Source: Halomonas litopenaei
GTDB lineage: Bacteria > Pseudomonadota > Gammaproteobacteria > Pseudomonadales > Halomonadaceae
NCBI RefSeq assembly: GCF_017303055.1
Contig: NZ_JAEKJT010000008.1
Coordinates: 62,001-126,000, forward strand
Direction: 5' to 3'
DNA: 64,000 bases
Made by a program: the position numbers and the translations under genes. How positions within the stretch are numbered: the stretch's first letter is position 1; each line of letters begins with the position of its first letter. Below the pieces are notes generated by a model. It did not search any database and was not told where the DNA came from. It worked only from the letters and a program-made list of their open reading frames with translations. Positions 1 through 9,254 of the stretch are shown one piece after another.

Positions 1-1880
1 GCACGCAGCCATTCGGTCACGCCAACCTGTAGCGCAAAGAGAGCTGGCTGTGCCACCAGGGTGTCATTCAGCAGCTCAGCATCGTCGCCTTCCGCCAGCA
101 AGGTGAACAGCGAAAACCCACCGCGTGGTGCAAAGCAGTCACTGACCTTGGCGATGGCATCCCGGAAGACGCCACTGCTGGTAAAAAGCTCTCGTCCCAT
201 GCCTAGCCATTGGCAGCCGTTGCCGGTGTAGACAAAGACGGGCCCGAGGGGGGCCGCGAGACGCGGCTGCCGCCACACCGCTGGCGGCTGGCCGGCAGCG
301 CTGTGCGCTACATCGGGGGAGTCGTCGCCCCCTGATGCTGGCGTAGCCGCCAGCTGGCGCAGCGCCGTCATGGCCTGCTCGTGATCACTGACCAACGCGA
401 TGGCCTGGTGGCTTAGCCGTTCACGATGCTGGGTGAGGGTCCAGGCCAGGGCCTCCAGCGCTGGTTGATGGTGCTCAAGGTGGTCGGCAAGCTGAGCGGC
501 CCGCGCCGCCAGGGCCTGCTCGTCATGGGCGGACAGTACCAGCGGCCAGCGCTGTGCGTTGGGCATTGGATGAGTTGCCACGGCAACCTGGGTAGGCGCT
601 GTCTGGCGTGGTGGTGAGGTCAGCACGACGTGGGCGTTGGCTCCGCCAAAGCCGAAGCTGTTGATGCCGATGGTCAGCGGGCCACTGGCAGCCAGCGTTC
701 GGGTATGACGAACGACCTCCAGATTGTGGTCATCCAGGCGCAAGGCAGGATTCAAGCGTTCAATGCCGATCGTGGCCGGAACCCGGCGGGCGCTTAGGCA
801 GCCCAGGGCCTTGTAGAGTCCAGCCATGCCCGCGGCGGTCTCGGCATGACCGATGTTGCTCTTGATCGAGCCGATAGGCAGGGGCGTTGAGCGATGCCTG
901 CCGAGTGCTTCGCCGATGGCAGACACCTCGATGGGATCGCCCACGGGGGTGCCGGTACCATGCGCTTCCAGGTAGTCGAGTTGGGCCGGCGCGATTCCGG
1001 CGCGCGCATAGACCTCGGTCAACAGACGCGACTGAGCGTCGGCGCTCGGCACCGTAAGTGCGCTCTTGTGGCCATCGGTATTGACGCCGGTCGCCGCCAC
1101 CTCTGCCAGGATCGGGTCGCCGTCGGCCAGCGCCCGGTCGAGCGCCTTGAGCACGACGACCCCGGCGCCTTCCGCGCGCACATAGCCGTCCGCCTCGTCA
1201 CTGAAGACGCGGCAACGGCCGCGTGGGGACAGCATGCCCGCACGCGAGAAGGCGATGAAACCGAAGGGATGGAGATGTAGACAGACTCCGCCAGCCAAGG
1301 CGGTGTCGCACTCACCGCTGCGAATGGCCTGGCACGCCTGGTGAAACGCCACCAGTGATGACGAACAGGCGGTGTCGATGGCCATGCTGGGGCCCGTGAC
1401 GTCCAGCAGGTAAGACAGCCGATTGGCGGCGATGCTGAAGGTATTTCCGGTAGCGGACAGGCTGTCCAGTGACGCCAGGTCACCGGTGTGCCGATAGGCG
1501 AAATCAGGGCTGGAAATCCCCACGTAAACCCCGCAGCGCGTTCCTCTCAGTGTCGATACCGGAATAGCGGCGTGCTCAAGGGCTTCCCAGGTCAATTCCA
1601 GCAGAACACGCTGCTGCGGGTCCATGGTGGCAGCTTCTCTGGGAGAAATGCCGAAGAAGTCGGCATCAAAACCGCTGATATCCCCGAGGGTCCCGGCGGC
1701 CATGCTGACGCTGGTCCCCAGCGAGCCTCGCTGCGGATGATAGAAACGACGAGCATCCCAGCGCGAGGGATGCACCTGCGTGACCAGGTCACGCCCGGCC
1801 AGCAGGCTCTGCCATAGAGACTCGCCGGGCTGTTGTGGAAAGCGGACTGCGTTTCCGATAATGGCGACACGCCGGGTCAT
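1..1880 (-). CDS. Type I polyketide/fatty acid synthase, KS-AT N-terminal part (runs off left edge)
   Basis: I translated this from the start codon at 1880; it stays open to the window edge. Residues 1 to about 430 are a ketosynthase. The active-site Cys is C172 in DTACSSSL, and the two histidines are in EAHGTGTPVGDP (H307) and KSNIGHAE (H345). An NSFGFGGANAH block closes the domain. An acyltransferase begins at about residue 530 with YTGNGCQWLGMGREL, a GNG-type variant of the usual GQGSQW. The start overlaps the stop of the sulfatase gene by ATGA, so the two are translationally coupled. Known families: multidomain synthases beside KpsS-like and sulfatase-like genes occur in rhizobial rkp-1 and Burkholderia wcb capsule loci (RkpA, WcbR), where they are thought to make a lipid for capsule anchoring or export. 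The same role here is inferred. Later domains lie outside the window. Confidence 0.9.
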   Translation of the reverse strand, partial: MTRRVAIIGNAVRFPQQPGESLWQSLLAGRDLVTQVHPSRWDARRFYHPQRGSLGTSVSMAAGTLGDISGFDADFFGISPREAATMDPQQRVLLELTWEALEHAAIPVSTLRGTRCGVYVGISSPDFAYRHTGDLASLDSLSATGNTFSIAANRLSYLLDVTGPSMAIDTACSSSLVAFHQACQAIRSGECDTALAGGVCLHLHPFGFIAFSRAGMLSPRGRCRVFSDEADGYVRAEGAGVVVLKALDRALADGDPILAEVAATGVNTDGHKSALTVPSADAQSRLLTEVYARAGIAPAQLDYLEAHGTGTPVGDPIEVSAIGEALGRHRSTPLPIGSIKSNIGHAETAAGMAGLYKALGCLSARRVPATIGIERLNPALRLDDHNLEVVRHTRTLAASGPLTIGINSFGFGGANAHVVLTSPPRQTAPTQVAVATHPMPNAQRWPLVLSAHDEQALAARAAQLADHLEHHQPALEALAWTLTQHRERLSHQAIALVSDHEQAMTALRQLAATPASGGDDSPDVAHSAAGQPPAVWRQPRLAAPLGPVFVYTGNGCQWLGMGRELFTSSGVFRDAIAKVSDCFAPRGGFSLFTLLAEGDDAELLNDTLVAQPALFALQVGVTEWLR

Positions 1881-3583
1881 GGCGACTCCTTCTGCCGACG
1901 TACGCGGCCAGACACGTTGGGAGAAATGCCGTGCGAGAAGTGCGGCGATGCGGACGATCGTCGTTCGGCATCTTGATATGCCAGGGCCGAGGCGGCATCC
2001 AGCACGCCATCGGCCAGCTCGGTGAGCTCCGTCACCGGTGGCTGTGGGTCAATACTGGCGCCCTGGGGGCTCCATAGCAGAAAGGGTGTTTTGCCATCTG
2101 GATCGCCGAGCCAGTCATAGCTGGCGCTCAAGATAGGCACGTGATCACCGTAGGCACAGAGCAGTCCCGGGCGCGACTGGCCTGTCAGTGCCTCGGCGAG
2201 GTGGCCGATCATGGCGTCGATGTTCGCCAGATGGTGCAGATAGATGTCCAGCTCGTGACTTACCTTGTCCGGACGCCGGGCGTCTGGAGTCAGCCAACGT
2301 AGCGGCGATGGCATAGGTTCGAGCAGAAAGGGCCCATGGCTTTCCATGGTGATCACCAACACCATCAACGGCCGGGGATCGGGATCCTGGAGCGCCCGTT
2401 CGACACGCTCTGCCAGTACCGCATCGGCCACGTAGGGGCCGTCGCGACGCTCGTGCCGGAAGTTGTCGAGATCTTCAAAGACATCAAAGCCTAGCCTCGG
2501 CATCACCTTGTCTCGCTGATAGAAGCTGGCCGGATAGGGGTGAAGCACCAGGGTCCGGTAGCCGAGTTGGGAGCAGGCGCTGGCCAGGCTGGGGACCTGT
2601 TGGCGAGCCAGCTGGTGGTAAGGATTGAAGCGATGCATGCCGAGGGCGTCAGCGCTCAGCCCACAGAGAAAGGCGGTCTCGCTGCGCACGGTATTGGCGC
2701 CCCAGGCGGGCACGCTAAGGCGCCCATGGGCCAAGGCGCTGGCGCAAAGGTGGTCCCAGTGGGAGAGCACCTCAGCAGGCACCCGCGAATACCAGGGACG
2801 AGGGTCGAACAGCGACTCCCCCTGGACGATGACCAGGTGAGGCAGGTTGTCCACCGAGGGCCTGAAGGGGGGCGTGTGCTGAGACAGCGGGATCGATGGC
2901 TGGTTGAAGTGCATCCGTCGAGGTTGGCGCAATGAGATGGGGGCGCGAGAGACATCGATCGGTGTGTCTGGATAGCGCGCGAAGGCCCAGAAGCCTGCCC
3001 ATAGCCCCAGTCTGCGGTGATGGGCAACAGGATCCAGGCTGGCCCCTGGCAAACGCGTCAGGCCCAGCGCCAGAGCTGCTGACGGCGCCAGGGCCAGGAA
3101 AAGCCACCACAGCACGCTCTGCTGAGGGCCAAGCATGGACACCAGGCTGGGCTCCAGCCACCAGAACGCCGCGATGGCCAAGAGGCCTGCCAGGGTCGCT
3201 GATATGGCCAGCGTGATGCCGAAGAAGGGCAAATACAGTCGCGGATGACGCACCGCGTCCAGGAAGTACTCGAAATCCTGCAGCAGGAAGGGTTCCTTCA
3301 GGCTCTGCCATTTGGCCTGGTGGCTGCGATGCACGACCCACTGCAGGGTAAGGGTGATGACCATGGCCAGCATGCCGCGCTGTACCAAGGCCAGCCAGAG
3401 CAAATAGACAAGACCCCATGAGCCCATGTGGACCAGCCAGGCGGACGCAGGGCGTTGGCGCGATGGCGCGCGTTCATCGGAAGCCTCGAGGGCGAGGCTG
3501 AGCAGCGTGCCGAGGGGAAGACCAAGCAGCCCCAGGCACAGTGCTGTTCTCGCTATCTGTGTATCCAGCCCGGAGGTCATCAT
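1877..3583 (-). CDS. LTA synthase-type membrane sulfatase (RkpI/WcbQ-like)
   Basis: The 568-residue protein has about five hydrophobic segments in the first 210 residues and then an extracytoplasmic alkaline-phosphatase/sulfatase fold. Metal-site motifs are visible: VIVQGESLFDPR, a Thr-containing NTVRSETAFLCG segment where LtaS-type enzymes carry their nucleophile, ITMESHGPF and YGDHVP. Enzymes of this family move phosphoglycerol or phosphoethanolamine groups, but the substrate here is unknown. It sits between a KpsS-like gene (gap of about 50 bases) and the polyketide synthase (4-base overlap), so it probably works in the same capsule or lipid pathway. There are two adjacent ATG codons at the start with an AGGA element upstream. 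It could be a catalytically altered relative; the family assignment is firm, the role is inferred. Confidence 0.85.
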   Translation of the reverse strand: MMTSGLDTQIARTALCLGLLGLPLGTLLSLALEASDERAPSRQRPASAWLVHMGSWGLVYLLWLALVQRGMLAMVITLTLQWVVHRSHQAKWQSLKEPFLLQDFEYFLDAVRHPRLYLPFFGITLAISATLAGLLAIAAFWWLEPSLVSMLGPQQSVLWWLFLALAPSAALALGLTRLPGASLDPVAHHRRLGLWAGFWAFARYPDTPIDVSRAPISLRQPRRMHFNQPSIPLSQHTPPFRPSVDNLPHLVIVQGESLFDPRPWYSRVPAEVLSHWDHLCASALAHGRLSVPAWGANTVRSETAFLCGLSADALGMHRFNPYHQLARQQVPSLASACSQLGYRTLVLHPYPASFYQRDKVMPRLGFDVFEDLDNFRHERRDGPYVADAVLAERVERALQDPDPRPLMVLVITMESHGPFLLEPMPSPLRWLTPDARRPDKVSHELDIYLHHLANIDAMIGHLAEALTGQSRPGLLCAYGDHVPILSASYDWLGDPDGKTPFLLWSPQGASIDPQPPVTELTELADGVLDAASALAYQDAERRSSASPHFSHGISPNVSGRVRRQKESP

Positions 3584-3632
3584 GACAGGACATCCTGGCC
3601 GAACCCTCGGTTCCCGGCGGCTGACCCAAGGC

Positions 3633-4895
3633 CTACGCAGCGCATGGCACGCATGACAGCAACTCCTCTAGTCGAGAGCGTTCGGTACACAGGCGACGGG
3701 TGCTGTGGTGGACCGCCAGTGCGATGCCTGGGCGGCAGTAGAAACTGCCGTTGAGCTGAACGGTATGGAGCAATGTTGTTTTCAGTGCCTGGAATAGCTT
3801 GCCGTCTGGGCGGGGCGGTGCATGCCAGAAGTCTGCTGGTACCCGACGTCGAGATAGCGTCAGGCCCGGCAGGTTGTAGATGGCATTCCCGAGGGAAAGT
3901 AGAGGGCAGTTATTTTCCAGCGCCACAAAGCCCGAGGTGCTGTTGACGGTAATGGCTCCCTGGGCGGCAGGCAGCAGGTGATTGAGGTCGCCGCCCTCGA
4001 TGAACAGCAGGCGATGATCGATCTGCCACTCCCTTGCCATGCTCTGGGTATGCCGACGAAGGCCACTCAACCCCGGATCGAGAGGATGATTCTTGACCAG
4101 TAAGCGAGCGTCGGGAGGAGCAAACTGAGCAAAGGAAAGCAGTACCTCGCGCAGTACCCTGACCATGTCGGGATAGTCTGAGTGACAGCGAATCTGCGCA
4201 TCGCTGTCCAGCTGCAGCAGCAACACAAAGTAAGGCCCAGGATGGCCAAGAAACTCCCTCAGGCGACGAGCTTCGCTGGCGCGGCCAAGACGCTTGCGCG
4301 TCAATTGCCGTAGATAGCCGGCGTATTCGCGCGGTGCACTGACAGGAGCGTGGCCGCGGTAGCCGGGAAACAGCAGTGGATTGGAGAGCCCTGCCAGGTG
4401 GTAGAGGACGTCATGGGTGGCACGCACCCTGAAGGGACTGAGGCTGTGTTGTGCAGGGGGCGGTGGGCCGAGCCTGGCAGCGGCTTCCACAAACCAGTCT
4501 GGGTCCTTGGGGAGCCGGGAGCAGCCGTTGACGCCATCCGGCTCCAAGGTGATCCAGTGGGGTCTAAGGTAGCCTTCTTCAAACACCTGGACGCGAAGTG
4601 CAAGCTGCCGGGCAGCCTGGATCGCTGCTCGATGGTGAGGGCGCTGATCACCAAACACCACAAGGTCGGTGATCCGCCATTGGCTCATCCAGGTGGCAAT
4701 CTGTGACGTGAAGTCCGTTATCCCGCCGCGAAACCGACGACTGCCCAGCCGCCAGCGGTAGACCAGGTCACCGCCGCACAGGTCTATCAGATGCACGCCG
4801 TGCCCACGTTCCAGCAGTTCACGACTGAGCTGTGTGAAGAACGGTGAGCAGGGGCCCTGTAGCAGCAGGAACTGGCGAGTCCTGAGCAGCGTCAT
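3633..4895 (-). CDS. Capsule polysaccharide biosynthesis/export protein, KpsS family (RkpJ/WcbO-like)
   Basis: The protein carries the hallmark VFEEGYLRPHWITLEPDG block of KpsS/LipB-like proteins and a late NSTSGFVALENNCPLLSLG segment similar to the nucleotide-sugar binding part of these enzymes. E. coli KpsS and KpsC add the beta-Kdo linker on the lysophosphatidylglycerol anchor of group 2 capsules; this one may do the same or act on a related lipid. The frame is open up to 5198, but the extra 101 residues are low complexity (repeated SEAS/SDAS) and unlike the family. The Met at 4895 has AGGGG upstream and gives 420 residues, about the usual length, so I chose it. It is the first gene of the minus-strand operon that continues with the sulfatase and the synthase. 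Confidence 0.85.
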   Translation of the reverse strand: MTLLRTRQFLLLQGPCSPFFTQLSRELLERGHGVHLIDLCGGDLVYRWRLGSRRFRGGITDFTSQIATWMSQWRITDLVVFGDQRPHHRAAIQAARQLALRVQVFEEGYLRPHWITLEPDGVNGCSRLPKDPDWFVEAAARLGPPPPAQHSLSPFRVRATHDVLYHLAGLSNPLLFPGYRGHAPVSAPREYAGYLRQLTRKRLGRASEARRLREFLGHPGPYFVLLLQLDSDAQIRCHSDYPDMVRVLREVLLSFAQFAPPDARLLVKNHPLDPGLSGLRRHTQSMAREWQIDHRLLFIEGGDLNHLLPAAQGAITVNSTSGFVALENNCPLLSLGNAIYNLPGLTLSRRRVPADFWHAPPRPDGKLFQALKTTLLHTVQLNGSFYCRPGIALAVHHSTRRLCTERSRLEELLSCVPCAA

Positions 4896-5482
4896 TGGTT
4901 GGGCACCCCTAACCTGCCGGGCCGCTCTAATCGGTGGCGCAGCCCGAGGGCGAGATGATCGCTCGTGTCCTGGCAGTGACTCGTCGACAACAGCAAGGCG
5001 CGCGATGATTGGCCATCCACCGCTAAGCCGCGGTGCTGAGACGTGGGTTCCATCATGCGAGCCAATAAAGTCCTGTGTCAGTGAAACGCCTGGCAGCGAC
5101 CACAACGCCTTGGCTGGCTGCGCCGAGGCTGAGGCATCTGAGAACGATGCCTCTGAGAGCGATGCCTCTGAGTGTGATAGAGGTGTGGTTCGCAACATAT
5201 CATGCGGGCGAGTGACGATTTGGTACGAACTTCGCAGAATCGGGCGCTAAAAGTACGAGATCCATGACAGTCGCTGCTTCTATCCGATGGCTGCACAGCT
5301 TTTGTCGGCCAGGATAGGCGTTGATCGCGCTTCTGGGACTTTTCCACAGGACATCTCTGTGTCGTCCACAGTGTTGTGCACAGGCAGGAGCCTGACAGGG
5401 CTGCCGGTCGGGGAGGGTGCTGGTCACGTGGGAGACGTACCGGCGAGGGCCGCCCGCCCGTCAGGGACCCGTGGAAACGGCG
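4896..5482. other. Leader of the capsule operon; possible N-terminal extension; DnaA-like 9-mers
   Basis: The minus strand stays open from 4895 up to an ATG at 5198, but the predicted peptide is low complexity and driven by 12-18 base repeats around 5120-5175, so it is more likely leader DNA. Three 9-mers resembling DnaA boxes lie at 5340-5348 (TTTTCCACA), 5362-5370 (TCGTCCACA) and 5374-5382 (TTGTGCACA); none is perfect. The operon promoter should lie here but no clear -10/-35 pair stands out. Confidence 0.4.
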
Positions 5483-6106
5483 TCAGGAGGAGGTGGTGCC
5501 AGCGGCATCGGCGCCCACGATCAGAGGACGGATATCTGCCGGGGCCAGTGGCGGCTGGTCACGATGTGCCGACAGTGGCTGCCCGCTGGCGGCTGTCAGC
5601 AGGATGTGCAGTGGATCGCCGTGGCTGACAAGCAGGATGGTCTGGTGGTGAAAGCGGGCCTCCAGGTCGATGATCAGCGCGAACATACGCTGGACAACGT
5701 CCGCGACACTCTCGCAGCCTTGAAGGTGGTGATGGGGGTTCTCGGCATCGTGGCTCCAGATAGAGGCGTAGGCGCTATCCGGACCCTGGTCGAGATCACC
5801 GAAAAAACGCTCTCTAAGCCGTTGGTCGGGCGTGGGCGTGAGCGAGAAATACGCGCCGACGTGCTCGGCGGTCTGGGTGGTACGCAGAAAGTCGGAGTGC
5901 ACGATATGTGTCGGTGTCGCTAGATGCCAGCTGTCGAGTCGGTGCTGCAGCTGCTCCTCGCCCTTGGCAGACAGGCCATAGCCCTCGCAGCCGTGGGTGG
6001 GGGAAGACACGATCAGTCCTCTGGCATTGGCCTGGCTATGTCCATGGCGCATCACCAGATAGTGGTTGTGGCAGTGAGGAAGAGCCACTGTAGTGGCGTC
6101 TGCCAT
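5483..6106 (-). CDS. Histidine phosphatase superfamily (phosphoglycerate mutase-like) protein
   Basis: The protein has the RHG phosphohistidine motif near the N-terminus (YLVMRHGHSQAN), a second arginine region (FLRTTQTAEHV), an RERFFGDLD segment supplying the catalytic acid region, and a late LLVSHGDPLHIL block with the second histidine. These are the defining residues of the branch that includes cofactor-dependent phosphoglycerate mutases and many small-molecule phosphatases. The substrate cannot be told from sequence. The frame is open to 6184, but the Met at 6106 has GGGAG eight bases upstream and lies close to the domain, giving 207 residues, normal for the family. It is a single gene, divergent from the GGDEF/EAL gene. 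Confidence 0.85.
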   Translation of the reverse strand: MADATTVALPHCHNHYLVMRHGHSQANARGLIVSSPTHGCEGYGLSAKGEEQLQHRLDSWHLATPTHIVHSDFLRTTQTAEHVGAYFSLTPTPDQRLRERFFGDLDQGPDSAYASIWSHDAENPHHHLQGCESVADVVQRMFALIIDLEARFHHQTILLVSHGDPLHILLTAASGQPLSAHRDQPPLAPADIRPLIVGADAAGTTSS

Positions 6107-6212
6107 GGGCGTAGCTCCCGCTGCATGAGGCGTTGCCTCGAAACGGCGTGGGGTAGGCGAGCGTCTGTGACATCGCCGTGTCACCCAACAGCATAGGCGC
6201 TGGCAGAACAGG

Positions 6213-9200
6213 ATGCATCGTCAGCTTTCATCACCATGGCCTATAGCGTGGAAACCCGCACTGCGATGTCTGCCCCAATTCAGCTATTCTCGATACATCG
6301 AATGCCTGATTCAGGGATGGGTCGCTCAGCCGATGAAGATGGACGCCCGCCGAGCCTTTCAGCGCCTTGCCGACAGCCTCTCTCGCGAAGTGGGGGGAGA
6401 CTTCTTTGTTCATCTGGTAGAACGCCTGGCGGTGATTCTTAACGCAGATGCACTGGTGGTGGCGGTGCCCGTCGGGGACGGCACGAGGCTGCGCACGCTG
6501 GTGTTGTATGTGGATGGCGAATGCCTGCCGAATATCGAATACGTGTCGGCGGGGACTCCCTGCCATGGCGCCATGGTCAGTGGCGCCTGCAGCTATACCG
6601 AAGACGTCTGTCATGCCTTTCCCGACGACCAATGGTTGCGTGAGTTCAAGGCCCAGGCCTACTCCGGCGTTCCCATGCATGGGCCGGATGGAGAGTTGCA
6701 CGGGGTGCTGGTGGCGCTGTACCGCCATCCTCTGCGCCAGCAACATCTGGTGGAGGAGGTGCTGAGAATTGCCGGTGCCCGCTGCGGCGCTGAACTCTCC
6801 CATCAACGCACCGAGCGCAAGCTGGCATCTACCGCGATTCAACTGGAAGCCACCAATCGTCAGCTGCAGCGAACCCATCGCGCCCTGACACTGCTGCGTC
6901 TGGTTAACCGTGCCGTGATCCGGTTGACGGACGAAATGGCCGTACTTGAAGAGGTCTGTCGACTGGCTGTTGATCAGGGGAGCTATCGCTATGCCTGGGC
7001 AGGGTTGGCCCAGGACGCACCCGACCATCGCATTCTGCCGCTGGCCAGTGCCGGCGGTGCCGATGAGCTGCTGCGCCATGCCAGCTTCAGCTGGGATGCT
7101 GACGGACGCCACGGACAGGGACCGAGCGGGAGAGCCCTTCGCGAGGACGTAGAGCACCTGGTGGCCGATTACGCCGACATGGAAGACCGCCCCAACTGGG
7201 TCCAGCGCTTCGGGGTGAGGGCTGAAATCGCCTTGCCGCTGCATCTGGGGAGTGGGCGCCGGGGGGTGATGGTGCTGTTGATGGACACGCCCTATCGCGC
7301 CAGCGACGGTGAGCTGGCGCTATTGAGGGAGCTGGCGGGCAATCTGTCGTTTGGGCTGCAGGCCATGCGTGCGCACCAGCATCAACGCCATACACAGCAG
7401 GCGGTGCTGGATATGGCGGAAGTGGTCACGGCCCGCAGTGATGACGCCTTTTTTTCTCAGTTTGTGCGTCGGCTGGCCAAGGCTCTGGGAGCAGACGGTG
7501 TCTTTGTGTCCCGGGTGGAAGAAAGTGTCCCGCTACAGGCTACCTTGTTGGCTGGATTGGTGGATGGTCAGCCGGTGGCACCGTTTCACTACTGCTTTGA
7601 AGGCTTGCCTTGCGACGATGCCTTTCGTGATCTGGAGCACGTGATTGCGCGAGGGGTAAGCGACCGCTACCCACGTGCCCAGGAGATGATCGGGTTCCGT
7701 GTGGAGGCCTACGTAGGGCGCCGCCTGGAAGACGCCAGCGGGGATGCCATTGGCACATTATTCGTGCTGTTTCGTGAGCCTTTGCACGACCCAGAGCCCG
7801 TGTCGCACCTGTTGCGCATCTTCGCCGCAGGCGCGTCGGCGGAGCTGGAGCGGCGACGCAGCGACGCCCATATCCGCCGACTGGCGTTCTTTGACCCCGG
7901 TACCGGATTGCCCAACCGCGCTAACTTCATGGAGTGTCTGCAGAGTGCCATCGCCCTGGCGCGCACCGAGCAATACCGGGTCGCGCTGATGTTTCTGGAC
8001 CTCAACCGGTTCAAGGAAATCAACGACAGTCAGGGCCACGATGTAGGTGACCAGGTACTCAAGGAAGTGGCTGCACGGTTCAGCGCCTGCCTGGGCAAGC
8101 AGGGAACCCTCGCTCGCCTGGGCGGCGATGAGTTCGTGGTCATGGTCGAGCGGGCTGACGAAATCGGCACGGCTCAGGTCGTGGGGCGTCTGCTCAGTGC
8201 GCTGAATGCTCCGGTGGTGCATGACCGTCATCGCTTCAACGTGGAGGTGAGTATCGGCGTTGCCTTCTTCCCAGAGGATGGGGATGGGCCCAGAGAGCTG
8301 CTGAAACACACCGATATTGCCATGTATCACGCCAAGGAAAGCCGCAGCGGTTACCGTTTCTACGCGCCGGAAATGGGTCGTGACCTGCGTCGTCGCCTGG
8401 TGCTGGCTGCGCGCCTCGATGATGCGCTGGCCGGAGAGCGGCTGGAACTGTGTTTTCAGCCCTGCGTGGCGTTGGGTAGTGGGGCTCTCGTTGGGGCCGA
8501 GGTGTTGTGCCGCTGGTTCGATGCCGAGCTGGGTTGGGTGAGCCCGTCAGAGTTCGTCACGATCGCCGAAGAGCGTGGCATGATCGAGACCTTGGGCAGC
8601 TGGGTGATGGAGCGCGCCTGTCGCCAGCTGAAAGAGTGGCAGGACGCTTCGCTGACGCGCTTGCCGCATCGCCTGCACGTCAATTTGGCTGCCGCACAGT
8701 TTGAGGACCCAGACCTGGCCAAGCAGTTGACCGACATTGCCAGTCGCTATGGGATCTCGCCGCAACAGCTTGGGCTTGAGATCACGGAGAGCGGCTTCAT
8801 GAAGGACCCTGAGCAAGCCGTGCGAATCACCGACGATCTCCGCCAGCGAGGCTTCTCGCTGTCTATCGATGACTTCGGCACCGGCTATTCGTCCCTTGCC
8901 TACCTGAAGCGTTTTGCGGTGGAGGCGGTCAAGATCGACATGTCCTTTGTCAGCGATATGCTGACAGACAGCAACGATCACGCCATCGTGGCGACCATCA
9001 TCGCCATGGCACGGCAGTTGGGATTGATCGTGGTCGCCGAAGGCATCGAGACCGCCGCTCAGCTGAAGGCCCTGCGCGAGCTGGGGTGCGACCATGGCCA
9101 GGGTTACCTGCTGTCGCGTCCACTGAGCAGCGAAGAGTTCGCCCAGCAGTGGTTGATGGGTGAGACCAGCAGAGGACCCCTGACAGAGACCGAGTCCGCC

Positions 9201-9221
9201 GAAGGGTATCGTCCTGGCTAG
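6213..9221 (+). CDS. Triple-GAF diguanylate cyclase/phosphodiesterase (GGDEF-EVL)
   Basis: Domains in order: GAF at about 45-200, a short coiled segment, GAF at about 225-385, GAF at about 395-555, GGDEF at about 570-730 and EAL at about 740-985. The first and third GAF domains share a pattern with a conserved P-C pair (GTPCHG, GLPCDD) and look like copies of one type. The cyclase motif is intact (GGDEF at 637-641), but the RxxD inhibitory site is absent. The phosphodiesterase signature is E763-V-L rather than EAL, while DDFGTGYSSL (886 on) and EGIETAAQL are intact, so activity is plausible. The protein probably adjusts cyclic-di-GMP in response to a small ligand. Met41 (6333) is an equally plausible start because the first 40 residues fit no domain. 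No transmembrane segment is seen, so it should be cytoplasmic. Confidence 0.9.
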   Translation: MHRQLSSPWPIAWKPALRCLPQFSYSRYIECLIQGWVAQPMKMDARRAFQRLADSLSREVGGDFFVHLVERLAVILNADALVVAVPVGDGTRLRTLVLYVDGECLPNIEYVSAGTPCHGAMVSGACSYTEDVCHAFPDDQWLREFKAQAYSGVPMHGPDGELHGVLVALYRHPLRQQHLVEEVLRIAGARCGAELSHQRTERKLASTAIQLEATNRQLQRTHRALTLLRLVNRAVIRLTDEMAVLEEVCRLAVDQGSYRYAWAGLAQDAPDHRILPLASAGGADELLRHASFSWDADGRHGQGPSGRALREDVEHLVADYADMEDRPNWVQRFGVRAEIALPLHLGSGRRGVMVLLMDTPYRASDGELALLRELAGNLSFGLQAMRAHQHQRHTQQAVLDMAEVVTARSDDAFFSQFVRRLAKALGADGVFVSRVEESVPLQATLLAGLVDGQPVAPFHYCFEGLPCDDAFRDLEHVIARGVSDRYPRAQEMIGFRVEAYVGRRLEDASGDAIGTLFVLFREPLHDPEPVSHLLRIFAAGASAELERRRSDAHIRRLAFFDPGTGLPNRANFMECLQSAIALARTEQYRVALMFLDLNRFKEINDSQGHDVGDQVLKEVAARFSACLGKQGTLARLGGDEFVVMVERADEIGTAQVVGRLLSALNAPVVHDRHRFNVEVSIGVAFFPEDGDGPRELLKHTDIAMYHAKESRSGYRFYAPEMGRDLRRRLVLAARLDDALAGERLELCFQPCVALGSGALVGAEVLCRWFDAELGWVSPSEFVTIAEERGMIETLGSWVMERACRQLKEWQDASLTRLPHRLHVNLAAAQFEDPDLAKQLTDIASRYGISPQQLGLEITESGFMKDPEQAVRITDDLRQRGFSLSIDDFGTGYSSLAYLKRFAVEAVKIDMSFVSDMLTDSNDHAIVATIIAMARQLGLIVVAEGIETAAQLKALRELGCDHGQGYLLSRPLSSEEFAQQWLMGETSRGPLTETESAEGYRPG

Positions 9222-9254
9222 ATCGTACAGGCTAGATCGTACAGGCTAGGTCGT
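9216..9254. repeat. Tandem 14-bp repeat across a stop codon
   Basis: The unit GGCTAGATCGTACA occurs at 9216-9229 and 9230-9243, with a truncated, slightly changed third copy at 9244-9254. The TAG of the first copy is the stop codon of the GGDEF/EAL gene. It looks like slippage duplication of the gene end. Confidence 0.85.
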
